From Calliphora vicina (lineage: Eukaryota; Arthropoda; Insecta; Diptera; Calliphoridae), in NCBI RefSeq assembly GCF_958450345.1, contig NC_088781.1:116882431-116946430 (forward strand): DNA of 64,000 bases, written 5' to 3'. The position numbers and the translations under genes were made by a program. Within the stretch, counting starts at the first letter, position 1; each line of letters starts with the position of its first letter. Shown here one piece after another: positions 1 through 11,239 of the stretch. Below the pieces are notes generated by a model. That model ran no database searches. It was given only the letters and a program-made list of their open reading frames with translations, and was not told the DNA's origin.

Positions 1-484
1 GTCTCCATATAAACGTGTGCATTTTATTTTTGACAGATTGAAGTTGGTAGCCTGCTGTCTTGAATGTGTTTAATGCATAACCTATGGTGAAATCACTTCA
101 AACTTTTTTTTGTACTGCACTTTATTTTAGCCACCAGAAGCGTTGACTACTTTCGATCATCTATCCGATAGTCACATTGTAATCAAAAGGGTCAATTGAC
201 CCCCCGCTTAGGACATGCACGTGTTAAAATAACTAGTCAAGTAGCTGATCAAGTAACCAGTTACAAAGCTAGTAAGGTAACTGGCGCTATATAACCAGTA
301 TGTGAATTCAATGCGTTGCCTACTTTGGACCAGCTATCCCATTGTAATCAAAAAGAGACAATTGACCCCCTGCTTAGGACATGACCGTGTTAAAATGACT
401 AGTCATGGCTATTGAAGTAACTAGCTCTCACCCTAAATGATGGGTAAAATCACTAGTTCGGTACTGTCTCCTAGAACTGCTGGG
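1..484. mobile_element. Right end of a TIR DNA element, truncated by the window edge
   Basis: The segment ends in AACTGCTGGG followed by TA at 485-486. The same terminal sequence, inverted, starts the element at 10171, and the two regions match along hundreds of bases in opposite orientation (for example TCAATTGACCCCC, GGACATG and ACTAGTCA blocks against their reverse complements near 10230-10290). Inside it, a block of about 170-180 bp is present twice (roughly 140-240 and 310-410), each copy containing CATTGTAATCAAAA, CAATTGACCCCC and CTTAGGACATG. No coding capacity is visible, so it is probably non-autonomous. The other end lies outside the window. Confidence 0.5.
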
Positions 485-486
485 TA

Positions 487-1416
487 GTTATTAAACATTT
501 CTGTATTAAATGTGTAGAAACGTTAATTTTCAGTAGGAAATAATCTAAACATACAATGGAAATCTGAGGGAAATATATTTATACAAATTGTCTAAGAGAA
601 TTCCCCAAAAAAAATCACAGTGAAGCTAACTACAGCCTCAAAATCTAGGCGTCAAAATGTTATTACATTTGTTTCACTTACATCTATTATTTTACCATAC
701 ACGAACAAGACTAAGCAATAAGCAAAATGTAGATAGAAATCTATTAGTTTTGTAATCCAAAAAATATGTTTATTCTTTTAAGAATTAGTTATTAAACGAT
801 AAGAAAGAAACGTTCAAGTTCGGCACGAAATAACATAACCTTACAAATATTTAATATTTGACCACAGAGAAAAACAAACAGGAATTGACAGATTTTTTTT
901 ATTAAATGTTTAGATATTTTCCAAAAACCAAAGCAAAACAAATCAGTTCTAGCCCTTGTAATTCAGACCAAGACGCAATAAAACCTATCAAACCTTATAA
1001 ACAAGACCGTTATCATTAATCTTAATGAAGAAAAATAAACATGTTATCGGTTAAAAATTTCAAGAATATTTATATTGTAAGTATATTCGCAAGGTTAGCC
1101 AATAATGCCTGATGATTACATTTAAATTTAACATTAATCTTTATATAGAACAAAAGCAAATTCTAGCATATAAATAACACTCATAATATAATGAATAGGA
1201 GGAGGTTTGTTCGTCATGTCGTTTTGTCTTGTCTTGTAAATTGATAAACAACAAAAAGGTTATCAAGTGGTTTAAAAATTATTGAAAATAAATACTAGGT
1301 ATGAAAGAGAGCAAGGGGATTTACACAATTAAATTTTTATTTTAAAATTTAACAGAAAACTTGTAAAAACTAATGACGTTAATGTAATTTTTCTATATTT
1401 TATGTTTTCTTTAAAG
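487..1416 (+). other. Probable vig intron, no other feature seen
   Basis: AT-rich DNA upstream of the splice acceptor at 1415-1416 (pyrimidine-rich stretch ending TTTAAAG). No coding exon is visible here, so the 5' exons of the vig-like gene are most likely left of the window. Confidence 0.4.
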
Positions 1417-2191
1417 GTGTTAAAGCTGTAGATAAACGTGATGGCGCTGGCGCTCACAACTGGGGTTCCGTTAAGGACACCATTGAAGAAGGCAACACCA
1501 CTAAAACTGTTGAGGAAAATGGCAATGCCGCCACTACCGCTGAAAAGAACGAAGAATCTGGCAATGAACAAGCAACTGAACAGACACCCGTTGAGGAAGA
1601 AGTTAAGGAATTGACTCTGGATGAATGGAAAGCCCAGCAACAACAACGTGCCAAGCCTCAATTCAATATACGTAAAGCTGGAGAAGGTAAGTTATTCTTA
1701 TAGAAATAAAAAAAGTGATTTTTGTTTAAATTTAATGAATTTTTACAGGTGAAGATACTACCAAATGGAAGAAAATGGTTGTTTTGAACAGCACCAAGGC
1801 TACCAAGGAAAAGAAGGGCACCGAAAGCGAAGAAGAATTAGAATTTGATCCTGCCATGTATCCCCAACGTGTGGGCAGACAACAACGTGTCTTGGACATT
1901 CAATTCAATTTCAATGATGGTCGTCGTTTGGGCGGTTTCGGTGGCCGGGGACGCGGTGGCAATCGCAATGGACCACGCAACAACAACAATAATGCTGCTG
2001 CTGCTGGTGGTGCTGCTGCTGCTGGCGGTGAAGGTGCTGCTGCTGCTCCACCCAAGCCACGTTTCGAGGGCAACCGTGGTGGCAATAACAATGCCGGTGG
2101 CAACCGTGCTGCTGGTAAACGTCAATTTGGTGACAAGCAAAATGCTGCCCCCAAGGTCAACGATGAACGTCAATTCCCCACATTGGCTTAA
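1417..2191 (+). CDS. vig: vig-like RNA-binding protein (SERBP1/HABP4 family), 3' part of gene
   Basis: Two coding exons, 1417-1686 and 1749-2191 (stop TAA 2189-2191), joined by a 62-bp intron with GTAAGT at 1687 and TTTTTACAG before 1749. Both visible introns are phase 1. The encoded 236-residue C-terminal part starts with VKAVDKRDGAGAHNWGS, typical of the hyaluronan/mRNA-binding (HABP4/PAI-RBP1) family. It continues with an acidic Glu/Thr-rich stretch, the segment ELTLDEWKAQQ, then EGEDTTKWKKMVVL, FDPAMYPQRVGRQQR, a Gly/Arg-rich RGG-like part (GGFGGRGRGGNRNG), Ala/Asn/Gly low complexity, and a C-terminal KVNDERQFPTLA. In Drosophila, Vig copurifies with RISC components, and SERBP1 relatives bind ribosomes and mRNA, so a cytoplasmic RNA-binding role is inferred. 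The N-terminus lies outside the window. Drosophila has two paralogues, vig and vig2. I choose vig because it shares chromosome element B with Kr-h1 in Drosophila, which is weak evidence. Confidence 0.85.
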
Positions 2192-3330
2192 AGCGTTTAA
2201 TTAAGGCTTTACAAACAAAACAACAAAAAACCTTTTTACCATCATTATACCAGGTGTAATTTATTCAAGAGATGAAACACCTTTTTTAGCCACTATAACA
2301 ACAACAGCAAAGCAAGCAGTAAGGAGGAGATGTAAGAAGATTAACTAAAAAGTTTTATTTTATTTTCAAGCCAAAATAAAACAAGTCATTTAAAATTAGA
2401 ATCCAACCACCACCAATACTTCCGCCACAACAACAACAAAAACCACAAATCCCCAAATCTTTTACCCAAACAGCAGAAAATTCTTTTTTTATTTTTAAAT
2501 TTCTCTAAAGAAATTTAGTTTTTTGTTCAAAAAAAAAAACACAAAATTATCAAGCCTTGGTTTAAACACATTTGTATTTTGAAGCTGGACCACATTGGAT
2601 CCTCATTATACAAAAGCGTGGCCTCAAAAGATGAAGAGTTGCTAAAAAAAACATAAAATTTTTCTTAGGTGTCAAAAAAGAGTTATAAAAAGGCAAATGT
2701 TTTAAAGACTGCCGGAATGATCGATTTAAATAGATCTTTGCTAATTTAATACAAGGATTTATAGACATTTGGACTTTTTCCAACTACTTTTCCAAGCCTA
2801 AGTCTTAAAATCATTAATGTTCTTTAAAGCATACTCTTCATTTTGGAAAAAAACGTTATGTTAGTCAAGACTGTATTTTTATCAAGAAAATTTTGAATAT
2901 TAAACCCTGAGAAACATCACAACTAACTAAGCAAGAAAAAATCAACGACATTTTTTTCCAATAATTAGTAAAAATCGTTAATATTATATTCTATCATCAT
3001 TAAATTACATAATAAACAAATATTTCATTAAATTGATTAAACATCAAGCATTATCATCAAACAAATTCATGCAAATGAAACACATACACAACATTTTTCA
3101 TTATAAAAAATCATTTATCATGATTTTTAAGAATATTAAACAAGAAAAAGTTTTAATAAAACAAAAGAAAAAAAAAAGGAAATCAACGTCTTTAACTGTA
3201 TTAACAAATATGTTTGTAGTAAACAATAATAAAACAACAATAATATTATAAAAAAAAATCGTAAAACACAATTTTAAATTAAACAAAACCAAAATAAAAT
3301 AAAAAAAATTTTAAAAATTAAAAATAAAGA
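2192..3330 (+). other. vig: Probable 3' UTR of the vig-like gene and downstream AT-rich DNA
   Basis: Follows the TAA at 2189-2191. The first poly(A)-signal-like AATAAA is at 2375-2380, and several further AATAAA-type hexamers occur up to about 3330, so transcript ends cannot be fixed from sequence. Short ORFs here are AT-rich, low-complexity and not credible genes. Confidence 0.4.
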
Positions 3331-5370
3331 TTCCCCCCAAAAACAAAAACAACACACTTTTTAGTAACAAAGTAAGTAATATGAAAGCAAAAATAAAGCA
3401 AGATTTTAATTAAAAATTTATATGATTTTAAGAAAAATCTTGGAATTAAGAATATAAATTTAATTTACAATATCATCTGTACTTCCTTCAATTTAATCAA
3501 AAACAAAAAAAGAAAAAAAACTTAAACATAACTTAAAATTCGGTTGTAAATTACAAACGATTATTACTCTACTCATTATCATTATTATTATTATTATGAT
3601 CATCAATCAAATCACTCTCTTACAACTCTAATGCTCCGCTCTCCTACATCTAAACATATTGTCGTATCATATAACTAACACCTCTTTTTAAAGACTAAAA
3701 ATATAAAATGCCCAAAAAATTTCCCCCGAAAAAAACAATGAATATAAAATTGAAATAACAATTACATAATTAAAACAAAAAAAAACAAAAAATATACAAC
3801 ACAATAACAATATTTAATATTAATACTAATACATGTATTTATAAGTGAGGATATGATTTTGTTTTCTTAATATATAGTTTTTAAAAAATTATTATTATAA
3901 TTAAAAAAAAAAAAATGAAGAAAAAAAAAACGAAAAAATATGTCAAAAACAGAATAAAAAACATTTATATTGTTTTAATTTTCGTTGTAATAAACTCTTA
4001 CTTACTACTTTTCAAGCATCGTTAAGATGTCAAGAAGAAAACCTCCCTTTTCTTTAAGTAAAAGTAATAATAAGTAATGAAAATAACTCAACACTCAACT
4101 TCTCATCTTGCATATTTAGTCCTCTGCTCCCTGAAAACCTCAATGAAAGTTAATAACAATTTATAATTAATGAACAACAACAGCAAGAAGAAGATAAAAA
4201 AACACTTAATATTAATGATCAACTTTTTTTTTGAGAAAAAGAAAATGTATTTTGACCCAAAGAAACAACAAAAAACAAAATGTTTGAAAAATCGTTTAAA
4301 TAAAAATTTGATAAAACTACAAAAAAAAAAATATAAAATGATTTTTTGTTTTGATTCAAAGTTAGGGTTAAGAAAATCGCTCATTTCGTGAACATTTTGA
4401 GGTTTTGCATGAAATGAGCAATAACATTATGATTTCAAATAAATGAAAAAGCTTTATTCGGTAGTGCCGAAAAAATAGTAGTGGAAATGCGGCTTTTTTA
4501 AATTTAGAGAAAAAGTACTTTTTGATAAGTTAATACAGTGAGGTCTCGATTATTCGTGATTCGATTAACCGGCAACATCAAGTATCCGAGAATGAAAAAG
4601 TAAATATTTTTGGATCGATTTAAATTTTAAAAAAAAAAATAATATAATATAAAAATAGGAGTTTAAAATAAAAATACAGATTTATGGAAAAATGTTCATC
4701 AAATTGAAGTAATAATAACAAAGTTAAGATCGAAAAATCCTTTCAAGACAAATTTTAATTAAAAATTGGAGTATTTTTTACAGAATTTAATTTTATTTTT
4801 AGTTTTTATAACCTCAGAAGGACAGTTTGGCATATTTTAAAAAAAATTATAATTAATCAACACTGATTTTATCCCTGCTGCCTTTTTTTGATATCGTTTT
4901 TCAATGAAACGGGATTTCAGTTGATTCGGCGCACAGTGCACTGCAGTGTGGCAAAATTAAAAATAGCGGCCAAAACACTATAACTTTGACACAGGCGGAA
5001 TTTTTTAATGCGGTTTTTTTTTGTTTGATAGGTGACTTGTTTACCCTTATTTTGGTATATTAATTTCTATATTAGGTTGTGGCGGAATGTAGTTATGATG
5101 TCTAGAAAAGTGATAGTTATTTTCTGAAGAATTATTAGCCATAATTTAAGTAAGATTTTTTTTTGCAATTTGCATATGAAATTTATAACAAAAAATTGAG
5201 TATTTATTGTATTGCATAATATAAAAACCTTTCTGAGTCCATATTATTGTCGAATAATTAAAAAATTTTAAATTTTTTTAGAAAAGTTTTATAAGAAATA
5301 TTTTATTTTCCAATAAAATTTAATAAATAATGATAATAGTAGTAAAGAATTATAATAAGTTGAAAGTATG
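3331..5370. other. AT-rich intergenic DNA, one possible pogo-like end
   Basis: No gene is visible. At 4536-4560 TACAGTGAGGTCTCGATTA resembles the terminus of pogo/Tc1-type elements (TA then CAGTG, followed by a CTCGATTA block), but no matching inverted end was found, so it may be a truncated copy. Confidence 0.3.
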
Positions 5371-5766
5371 GTCCGTCAAGCCCGACAATATAATACCCTA
5401 AACTAAGAAAATGAACAAAATCATTTTTTTTTTCTTTAAAATTTCAATAATTTATTTTCGTGAAAGATTTTCGGAATTATGGACCGATCCCAACATTTTT
5501 AAGAGATATACATATACTCATTAAAGTGATTTTCGAAAGAGGACCGTATATGGGAGCTATGGCTAATTATGGACTGATCGCCATGAAATTAGGTCTTGTG
5601 ATTTATGTCTATATTGAAGTTATTTCTGTTGAATTTTATGTTTATAACAAAATTGTTAATAGATTTATGCTCGTTAAAGTGATTTTCGGAAGCTGGTCTT
5701 ATATGGAAGCTATGACTAATTATGAACCGATCGTCATAAAATTAGGTGACATGACTTCCGTATATA
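5371..5766. repeat. Dispersed repeat, left part, interrupted by the Tc1 element
   Basis: Contains two related blocks with TTAAAGTGATTTTCG, GGAGCTATGGCTAATTATGG or close variants (about 5520-5590 and 5673-5750). The sequence resumes after the Tc1 insertion at 7692 with TATAAAACTTATTTGG. I recall this type of sequence as a dispersed calyptrate repeat, which is family knowledge rather than something shown here. A 116-codon open frame at 5460-5810 is incidental. Confidence 0.45.
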
Positions 5767-6058
5767 CACATCTGCTCAAAATAATAGATACACCAAAATT
5801 TATTTTTTAAAAACGAAAAAAAATAATGGTATATTGTAAAATTATAAAAAAAATTCAGTCGATTTTTATTTATAGTTAAAAGGAGAGTAAAAAACAAAAA
5901 CAAAATATTTCATAATAATAAATATTATAAAGTAAATTAAATTTCTTAAATTTCGAAAAATTTGGTGCTCATAATAATAGATACATTTTTAAAAATTCTT
6001 ATTAAACAAAAGCTAATAAATTTTATCTTAAAAAAATTAGTTTATTATTAAAGTAAAG

Positions 6059-7072
6059 CTAGTATCCAGTATATCCACCTTTGTTTTGTAAAACTTTCTC
6101 CACTCTTCTGGGCATACTGGATATCAAGTTCTGACACTTCTCCAATGGAATCTCGTACCATATTTTTTGCGTTTTCTTCCATAAATCGTCTTTATTTTTG
6201 AAAACTTCCTTCGAAAGCCTTATCTTTAATTCACTCCACAAGTTTTCTATTGGGTTTAAATCAGGGGATTGGCTGGGCCAGCTTAAAACAGGTACGTTAT
6301 TCTCCAAGAACCAGTTTTTAACTAATCTTGAACTATGTTTTGGGTCGTTGTCCTGCTGGAATGTCCATATTAATGGCATATTTTCCGATGCATATGGAAG
6401 CATTACGTTTTCCAATATGTCTCTATACCCACTAGCATTCATGGTATCTTCTATTCGGAATATCGGACCAACACCATTCCATGAAAAGCAACCCCAAACC
6501 ATTATGTTTCCCCCGCCATGTTTTACCGTCTTTTTTGTAAATTTAACGTGGAATTCTTTTCCTTTTGGTCGGCGTACATTTCATTGGCAGTCGTTTCCAA
6601 ACAAATTTATTTTTGTTTCGTCGCTCCATAAAATATTTCTCCATTTTTTTTCGCCTTCACACCCGGACCATTGTAAGTGCTCTTTAGCAAATTCTAATCT
6701 TGTCTTGATATTTTTTTGGCGCATTAGTGGCACTTTTCTGGCAATTCTTCCCGGCAATTTAGCTTGTAAAAGACGACGACGAACTGTTTGTGGACTGATT
6801 TCGTTACATAGCTCCGCAGAAATAGCTTTCGATGATATGAAAGGGTCTTTTTTAACCATAAGGACGATCCGCCTATCTGTTTCTGGACTGGTTTTCTTTG
6901 GTCTACCGCTAGTTTCTCTTTTTTGTTTTTTAGATAAAGCATTTTGGACAAAATGTAAAGATCTTCCTATGCTCTTTGCTATTTCCCGTAATGATTTTCC
7001 TTGATTTCTCATCGTTTGAACAATTTTTTTCTCATCTTCGGTACAATGATGATTTCGTCCCATTTTCTTCAA
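6059..7072 (-). pseudogene. Tc1-type DD34E transposase with one in-frame stop
   Basis: Reading on the minus strand from ATG at 7072, 163 codons end at a TGA, and the same frame continues without any shift to a stop at 6059. One nonsense codon therefore separates the two parts (about 336 residues in all, the normal Tc1 length). The N-terminal part holds a paired-like helix-turn-helix DNA-binding region (GKSLREIAKSIGRSLHFVQN) and a GRPKK AT-hook-like motif. Then come ILWSDETK with the first catalytic Asp, QQDNDPKH with the second, and SPDLNPIENLWSELK with the Glu. There are 34 residues between the second Asp and the Glu, giving DD34E. Upstream of the second half, MVWGCFSW is the usual Tc1 motif. 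The element was active recently enough that only this one lesion is apparent. Confidence 0.88.
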
Positions 7073-7309
7073 AAGAGTCCTATTTTTTATAAAATTGTTG
7101 CTAAAATTTAAATTATACTTACTGTTTCACGTAAATAGGAACAAAAAATTGCACAAAAAAAAAATTGTATATAAACAAATTACAAATTACTGATGTGTAT
7201 CTATTTTTATGAGCAAATAATTTTTTGTAATTCAAATAAATTCGTTTTTAAAAATCAACATGAAAGCAAATAGTTGCCAGATTTTTGACTGACATTACAT
7301 TGCCAGATA

Positions 7310-7570
7310 TTCTGTCAATGCCCGGCTCTGATAAATCTGAGGGAACGTATCTTCGGAACACCATTCCTATCATGCTTAGATAAGCTATCAAGGATAAGTC
7401 TTAGACGAATCTACTCTTTCATCAGAGAATCTGGTTGGTTTAGCCTGGAAACAACGGACGTATAATTAATACCAAGATGTTTACCCCTTGGGTATCACAA
7501 TGGGATCAGTTTTGAATGGACCCAAGTGAGCTGCTTGAAGAGTGGCTACCCATGGAACCTAACCTAACCT
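7310..7570 (+). mobile_element. SINE-like or 5'-truncated non-LTR insert inside the Tc1 element
   Basis: This 261-bp insert is flanked by a perfect 13-bp target duplication, ACATTGCCAGATA, at 7297-7309 and 7571-7583. Its 3' end is a short tandem repeat, AACCTAACCTAACCT. A variable-length target duplication with a short repetitive tail fits target-primed retroposition. No tRNA-like head or coding sequence is evident, so the class (SINE or truncated LINE 3' end) is undecided. Confidence 0.65.
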
Positions 7571-7693
7571 ACATTGCCAGATAGAAATTTTAATAATATG
7601 ATGTATTCTTAACGCTTGCGAGGAAATTTTCAATGTTACCGCCATTTAAATTTTTTCCAATTAGGTGTATCTATTATTTTGAGCAGATGTGTA

Positions 7694-8160
7694 TATAAAA
7701 CTTATTTGGAAAGGAATTTTGTGTAGATACCTATATTAATTAAACATTTTCAAATGGTACTAGGCTTTTTACGAAATATTAGGAATTCCCTAAGGTTCTA
7801 TTCTATCAAACCTTAAATTTATGTAAAATTTAACACATTTTTAAAAATAATATGGAAGCGATTTTAAAAGCGGTGGAAACATATAACTGCATTGAAATTA
7901 AAAATATGAAACCATTTTAACAAAAACCGTTTACTTCATAAAAATCCCTTTTGCTAATAAAAAGTTATAAGCGATTGAATATTCAAAATTTATTAGAAAA
8001 TCCTACTTTTCAATCAGATAATAAAAAGGTGCATATTGAATCACCCTGTTTATAGGGAAAATGTTTACATAGAGACCTGAATTTTTGGCTTCTGAGGTTC
8101 TCAGGTGTTTACTTTAATATGAATATTTAAAATTAAAATTTGGCGGCAAAATAAAAAAGA
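7694..8160. other. Right part of the interrupted dispersed repeat and AT-rich DNA
   Basis: TATAAAACTTATTTGG after the Tc1 end continues the repeat seen at 5371-5766. The rest is AT-rich with no recognisable gene. Confidence 0.35.
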
Positions 8161-8890
8161 CTTTTGGCCGCTATTTCTAAATCTAAATAGTCCCATAAAT
8201 TTTCTATGGGAATCATGTCTGGGGACTGAGCAGACGTACTAATTACTTTTGGACAATTATAAAGCAACCACTCACGCAAAACTTGGGCTTTATGCTTAGG
8301 GTTCTTGCAATTCCCATTTTTTCTGTCAATTGTTTAAAATTATCTCTCAAAATGTTCAAATAAACTTCCTTGATCATAATGCCTTCGATTAATACCAGTT
8401 TCCCTACCCCTTTCGCTGAAATGCAGCCCCAAACCATTACACTTCTTCCAACATGCTTAACTATTGTAGTAATATTTTTTACCTTTTAACTAATAATTCA
8501 GTTTCCGCCACACCATAGTTTTGCAATCACTTTTAAATAAGTTAAATAAGCTTTTATCGAAAAAATTACGTCTTCCTTCCAATTTACTTCTTTTTTATAT
8601 GCTCCTTAGTAAATTTTAACCGATTATTCAACGGCCGTATTGCCCGAAAAAAACATTAAATTAACGAAAGGTTTTTTCGGGCAATACGGCCGTTGAACCC
8701 TAATTTTATAATGGCACGACTTATTGTTACTTCTAAAACTGTCTTTCCAAATTCAAATGGGGGCACATAAGCGTGGGTTAGCCTTGATTTTTCTAACAAA
8801 ACGAAGCTCTTCCATCTCGGTAAGCTTTTTTGGGCTGCCCAGTTTGTTTTAATAATTGATGTAAATATGCAGATTTATGGTAAAACTAAA
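8160..8890 (-). pseudogene. Degraded second Tc1-like transposase
   Basis: On the minus strand several frames give Tc1 transposase pieces in the expected order: VSRAIIKLGFNGRIARKKP (about 8730-8660), then after a disruption KFTKEHIKKEVNWKEDVIFS (about 8620-8560), MVWGCISAKGVGKLVLIEG (8437 downward) and SPDMIPIENLWDYL (about 8210-8170). Frameshifts and stops separate them, and the catalytic WSDE and QDN segments are lost or unreadable. It ends near 8160 after the Glu-bearing motif. It is a different subfamily from the element at 5767-7691. Confidence 0.7.
8627..8697. repeat. GC-rich 26-27 bp perfect inverted repeat within the Tc1 remnant
   Basis: Left arm 8627-8654 (TTCAACGGCCGTATTGCCCG plus a run of A) and right arm 8671-8697 are reverse complements around a loop of about 16 bases. 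Only one arm fits the transposase reading (GRIARKKP on the minus strand). The other arm replaces the expected residues after KKP, so it looks like an inverted copy made by template switching. Confidence 0.75.
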
Positions 8891-9372
8891 AAACCGAATA
8901 TTAATGAAGCATGCATTTCTGTAGTATTTTAGTTTATTATTTTAAAATAAATTCCCTCAATATTAATTAAAACAAATTAGTCGAAAGTAGGCTCTAAATA
9001 TATACCTTTAAGTAAAAAAATAAACATTCACCCCTATCGGCAATAACATGTGAAATTTTGTTCCCATGAAATATTCATTTCCCTCGAAGGGAAAATTGCT
9101 ATCGGGAATATCATGATGAACTTTACATTCACAATAGTTGATTTTGTTCGTAACAGCTGTTTATTGTTTACAAAATTCCATCTAAAAATTTCACAAGGGG
9201 AATTTTTTTCATGTGAACAAAGTTGATGAACGAAAAAAGGAAAAGGAAAAATATTTCATGTGAAATGTTGATTCGCGATAGGGGTGATTAAAAATATTTC
9301 ATTATATTCATTGAGAATTTTCAGATTTTAGAAACTGATACATAAAAACCGAATATTAATGAGAGTCACTGT
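8885..9372. mobile_element. Right end of the second Tc1-like element
   Basis: AAAAACCGAATATTAATGA occurs at 8890 (inner) and at about 9345, where it runs on to GAGTCACTG followed by TA at 9371. CAGTGACTC is a usual Tc1-type terminus read on the minus strand. The two copies repeat the IR/DR idea. No matching left end was found, so the element is truncated there. Confidence 0.5.
9028..9287. mobile_element. MITE of 260 bp nested in the second Tc1 element
   Basis: Starts TCACCCCTATCGG and ends CGATAGGGGTGA. The inverted ends continue imperfectly for about 30 bp (AATAACATGTGAAAT against CATGTGAAATGTTGATT). There is no coding capacity. The target duplication is unclear, so the superfamily is not assigned. 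Confidence 0.65.
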
Positions 9373-9559
9373 AGATTTTAAAAGTTATAGGATTGAAGGT
9401 GTATCTTAAATTAAAAATATAAATCTTTGCTACATTAAATATAATAATTCCTAGCATTTTTACGGTAATTTTTTAAATAAAATAGACTTAAAAAAAATGC
9501 AAAAACCGAAAATCCGGAACTGGGTCCAAATGTGTTAATAATTTGAGATGCTTTAAATC

Positions 9560-9700
9560 CCATTTTAAAGCTATTTCTATTGATCAGTCGATGTTGTGCT
9601 GAACTATTAATCTGAGGTTTGGGGGTTCGATTTCCCTCAGACTCTGGGTGTACCTGCAGACAAGCAAATCGCTTCGCAGTTTGTCTTTGTTTTTATACCT
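9560..9700 (+). repeat. Possible tRNA-derived SINE fragment
   Basis: GGGGGTTCGATTTCCCTC at 9621-9638 is close to a pol III B box (GGTTCGANTCC) and is followed by a TCTGGGTGTACCTGCAG block. An A box is not convincing. This could be a decayed tRNA-derived SINE. Confidence 0.3.
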
Positions 9701-10170
9701 ATATAAAAAAAAATTAAAACAAAAAAAATATAAAACATGTTTCGATGCGATAACAAACATCAAAGTTTTTATCAAATCAACTTTTCAACTTCAGAGGAAC
9801 AGAATTATGAAAATATTGACCAGAAAAAAATTTGGTTTTCTAGATTTGTTCCGAAGCAATAATGAGAGTAGCTCATTTGATGAAACAATTGTGATAGGCT
9901 ATGGGTAAGAAAAAAAGCCCACTCTTTCATGGGCATTTAACCAAGAGACGAACTAGCATTACTATTTTATTTGTAGATTGTTACTAAAGTGGATATTGGA
10001 TACTATTTTGGGGCATTATTAACACAGTCTGGGAAAAAACAAAGACAAACAAAATAGAATTTTGAAGTTTTTGAAAAAATTTCGTTATTTCTATACTTAT
10101 TTAGAAAAGAACTAATGGGAAATATTTAAGTTGTTACAAAATTTCAGCTACACTTTTGTCGCAGTTTATA

Positions 10171-11237
10171 CCCAGCAGTTTATACCCAGCTGTCCCTAAC
10201 TAGTGTTTTTACTTATCACTTAGGGTGACAAGTATTTATGTGACGCGTTATTTTAACATGTGAATGTCATTAGCAGGGGTCAGTCAATTGACCCTTATAC
10301 AATAAGACTGTCTAATAGCTTGTTCAAAGTAGTCAACACATTGGATTCACATACCGGTTACATAGAGTTAGTTACCTTCCTAGCTATCTAACTGGTTATT
10401 AGATCAGCTACATAACTACATAGTTAAATTACTTAACATGTACGCGTGCTAATTGACCTTAGTTTGATAAGAAGAGATCTTATAGACAGCTTGAAAAAAT
10501 CCGATTACTTCTGGCTGGTAAAATTTGTATTTTCTAAAGTGCAGTATAAAGTTTAAAGTGAATACACTATAGTTTACTTAGAGACAATTAAGTGACAATT
10601 GGCTTCACGCGAATTTACATGGGATGTCGGTATTCTTAAGCAAAACAAAAATAAACTGTATGAGAAATATATCAACACAATTTGTATAAAACCAGTTGTA
10701 CGAATTACTCACAACACGTTTAAAGTGACTACACTCTAGATTACTTAGAGACATTTAAGTGGCAATTGTATTCACGCTATATTACCTGGAATATATAAAG
10801 TAACCAATTTTCTTCTCTTCTCTCTGCATTACAAATAGCAGATATGTGTCAAATGGAGTTAGCCAACTGATCAGACATTACTATATTCGGTATTTTCTTT
10901 CTTTTTGTCAAATTTTAATTGTAGACTGTTCAACAAAGGCTTGTAAACAACCCTTCATCCAACTACTCTCCAATATACTATTACTCCTGGTTTGGTAAAA
11001 TAACTACTTTCTAAAGTTAATGTGACTACACTCTATATTACTTAGACACACTATAGTAACAATTGACTTCGCGCTACATTACCTAGGATGTAAAACGTAA
11101 TCAATTGACTTCTCTCAACACTACAAAGATCACAAACGTGTCAAATGTCCCAAAAAATATATAAATTGGAGTCAGCCAAGTGATCAGACATTAGTCTGTC
11201 TATAAGGGATACATTGACCACTTACTTAACTGCTGGG
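10171..11237. mobile_element. TIR element with internal tandem repeats, relative of 1-484
   Basis: Begins CCCAGCAGTT after TA (10169-10170) and ends AACTGCTGGG before TA (11238-11239), giving simple terminal inverted repeats and a TA target. Inside, a block with GTGACTACACTCTA, TTACTTAGAGACA and a CGC-containing stretch occurs three times (about 10550, 10720 and 11005), and GTGTCAAATG followed later by TGATCAGACATTA occurs twice. No ORF is evident, so it is probably non-autonomous. Confidence 0.6.
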
Positions 11238-11239
11238 TA

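Larger units (their letters stand above)
5767..7691 (-). mobile_element. Tc1-like DNA transposon, nearly complete
   Basis: Flanked by TA (5765-5766 and 7692-7693). The outer terminal inverted repeats are perfect over about 28 bp: CACATCTGCTCAAAATAATA at the left and its complement at the right end. A second, similar motif (TGCTCATAATAATAGATACA and a near complement at 7197-7216) lies about 200 bp inside each end, an IR/DR layout as in Sleeping Beauty or Minos type Tc1 elements. The right side is longer only because a 261-bp element is inserted at 7310-7570. Without that insert the element is about 1.65 kb, normal for Tc1. The transposase is described separately. Confidence 0.85.

Noticed and set aside
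1417..2191. Assignment to vig2 instead of vig
   Set aside because: The C-terminal half cannot separate the paralogues. vig is preferred only because Kr-h1 and vig share chromosome element B in Drosophila; the alternative remains open.
1329..2204. Antisense and alternate-frame ORFs over the vig exons
   Set aside because: They overlap the spliced vig coding frame, which has family motifs and correct splice sites; the others have none.
3033..4391. Several 60-95 codon ORFs rich in Lys, Asn, Phe and Ile
   Set aside because: They are translations of A/T runs with no domain, splice or conservation clue.
6198..7004. 268-codon plus-strand ORF within the Tc1 element
   Set aside because: Antisense to the transposase, which explains the open frame; no recognisable motif.
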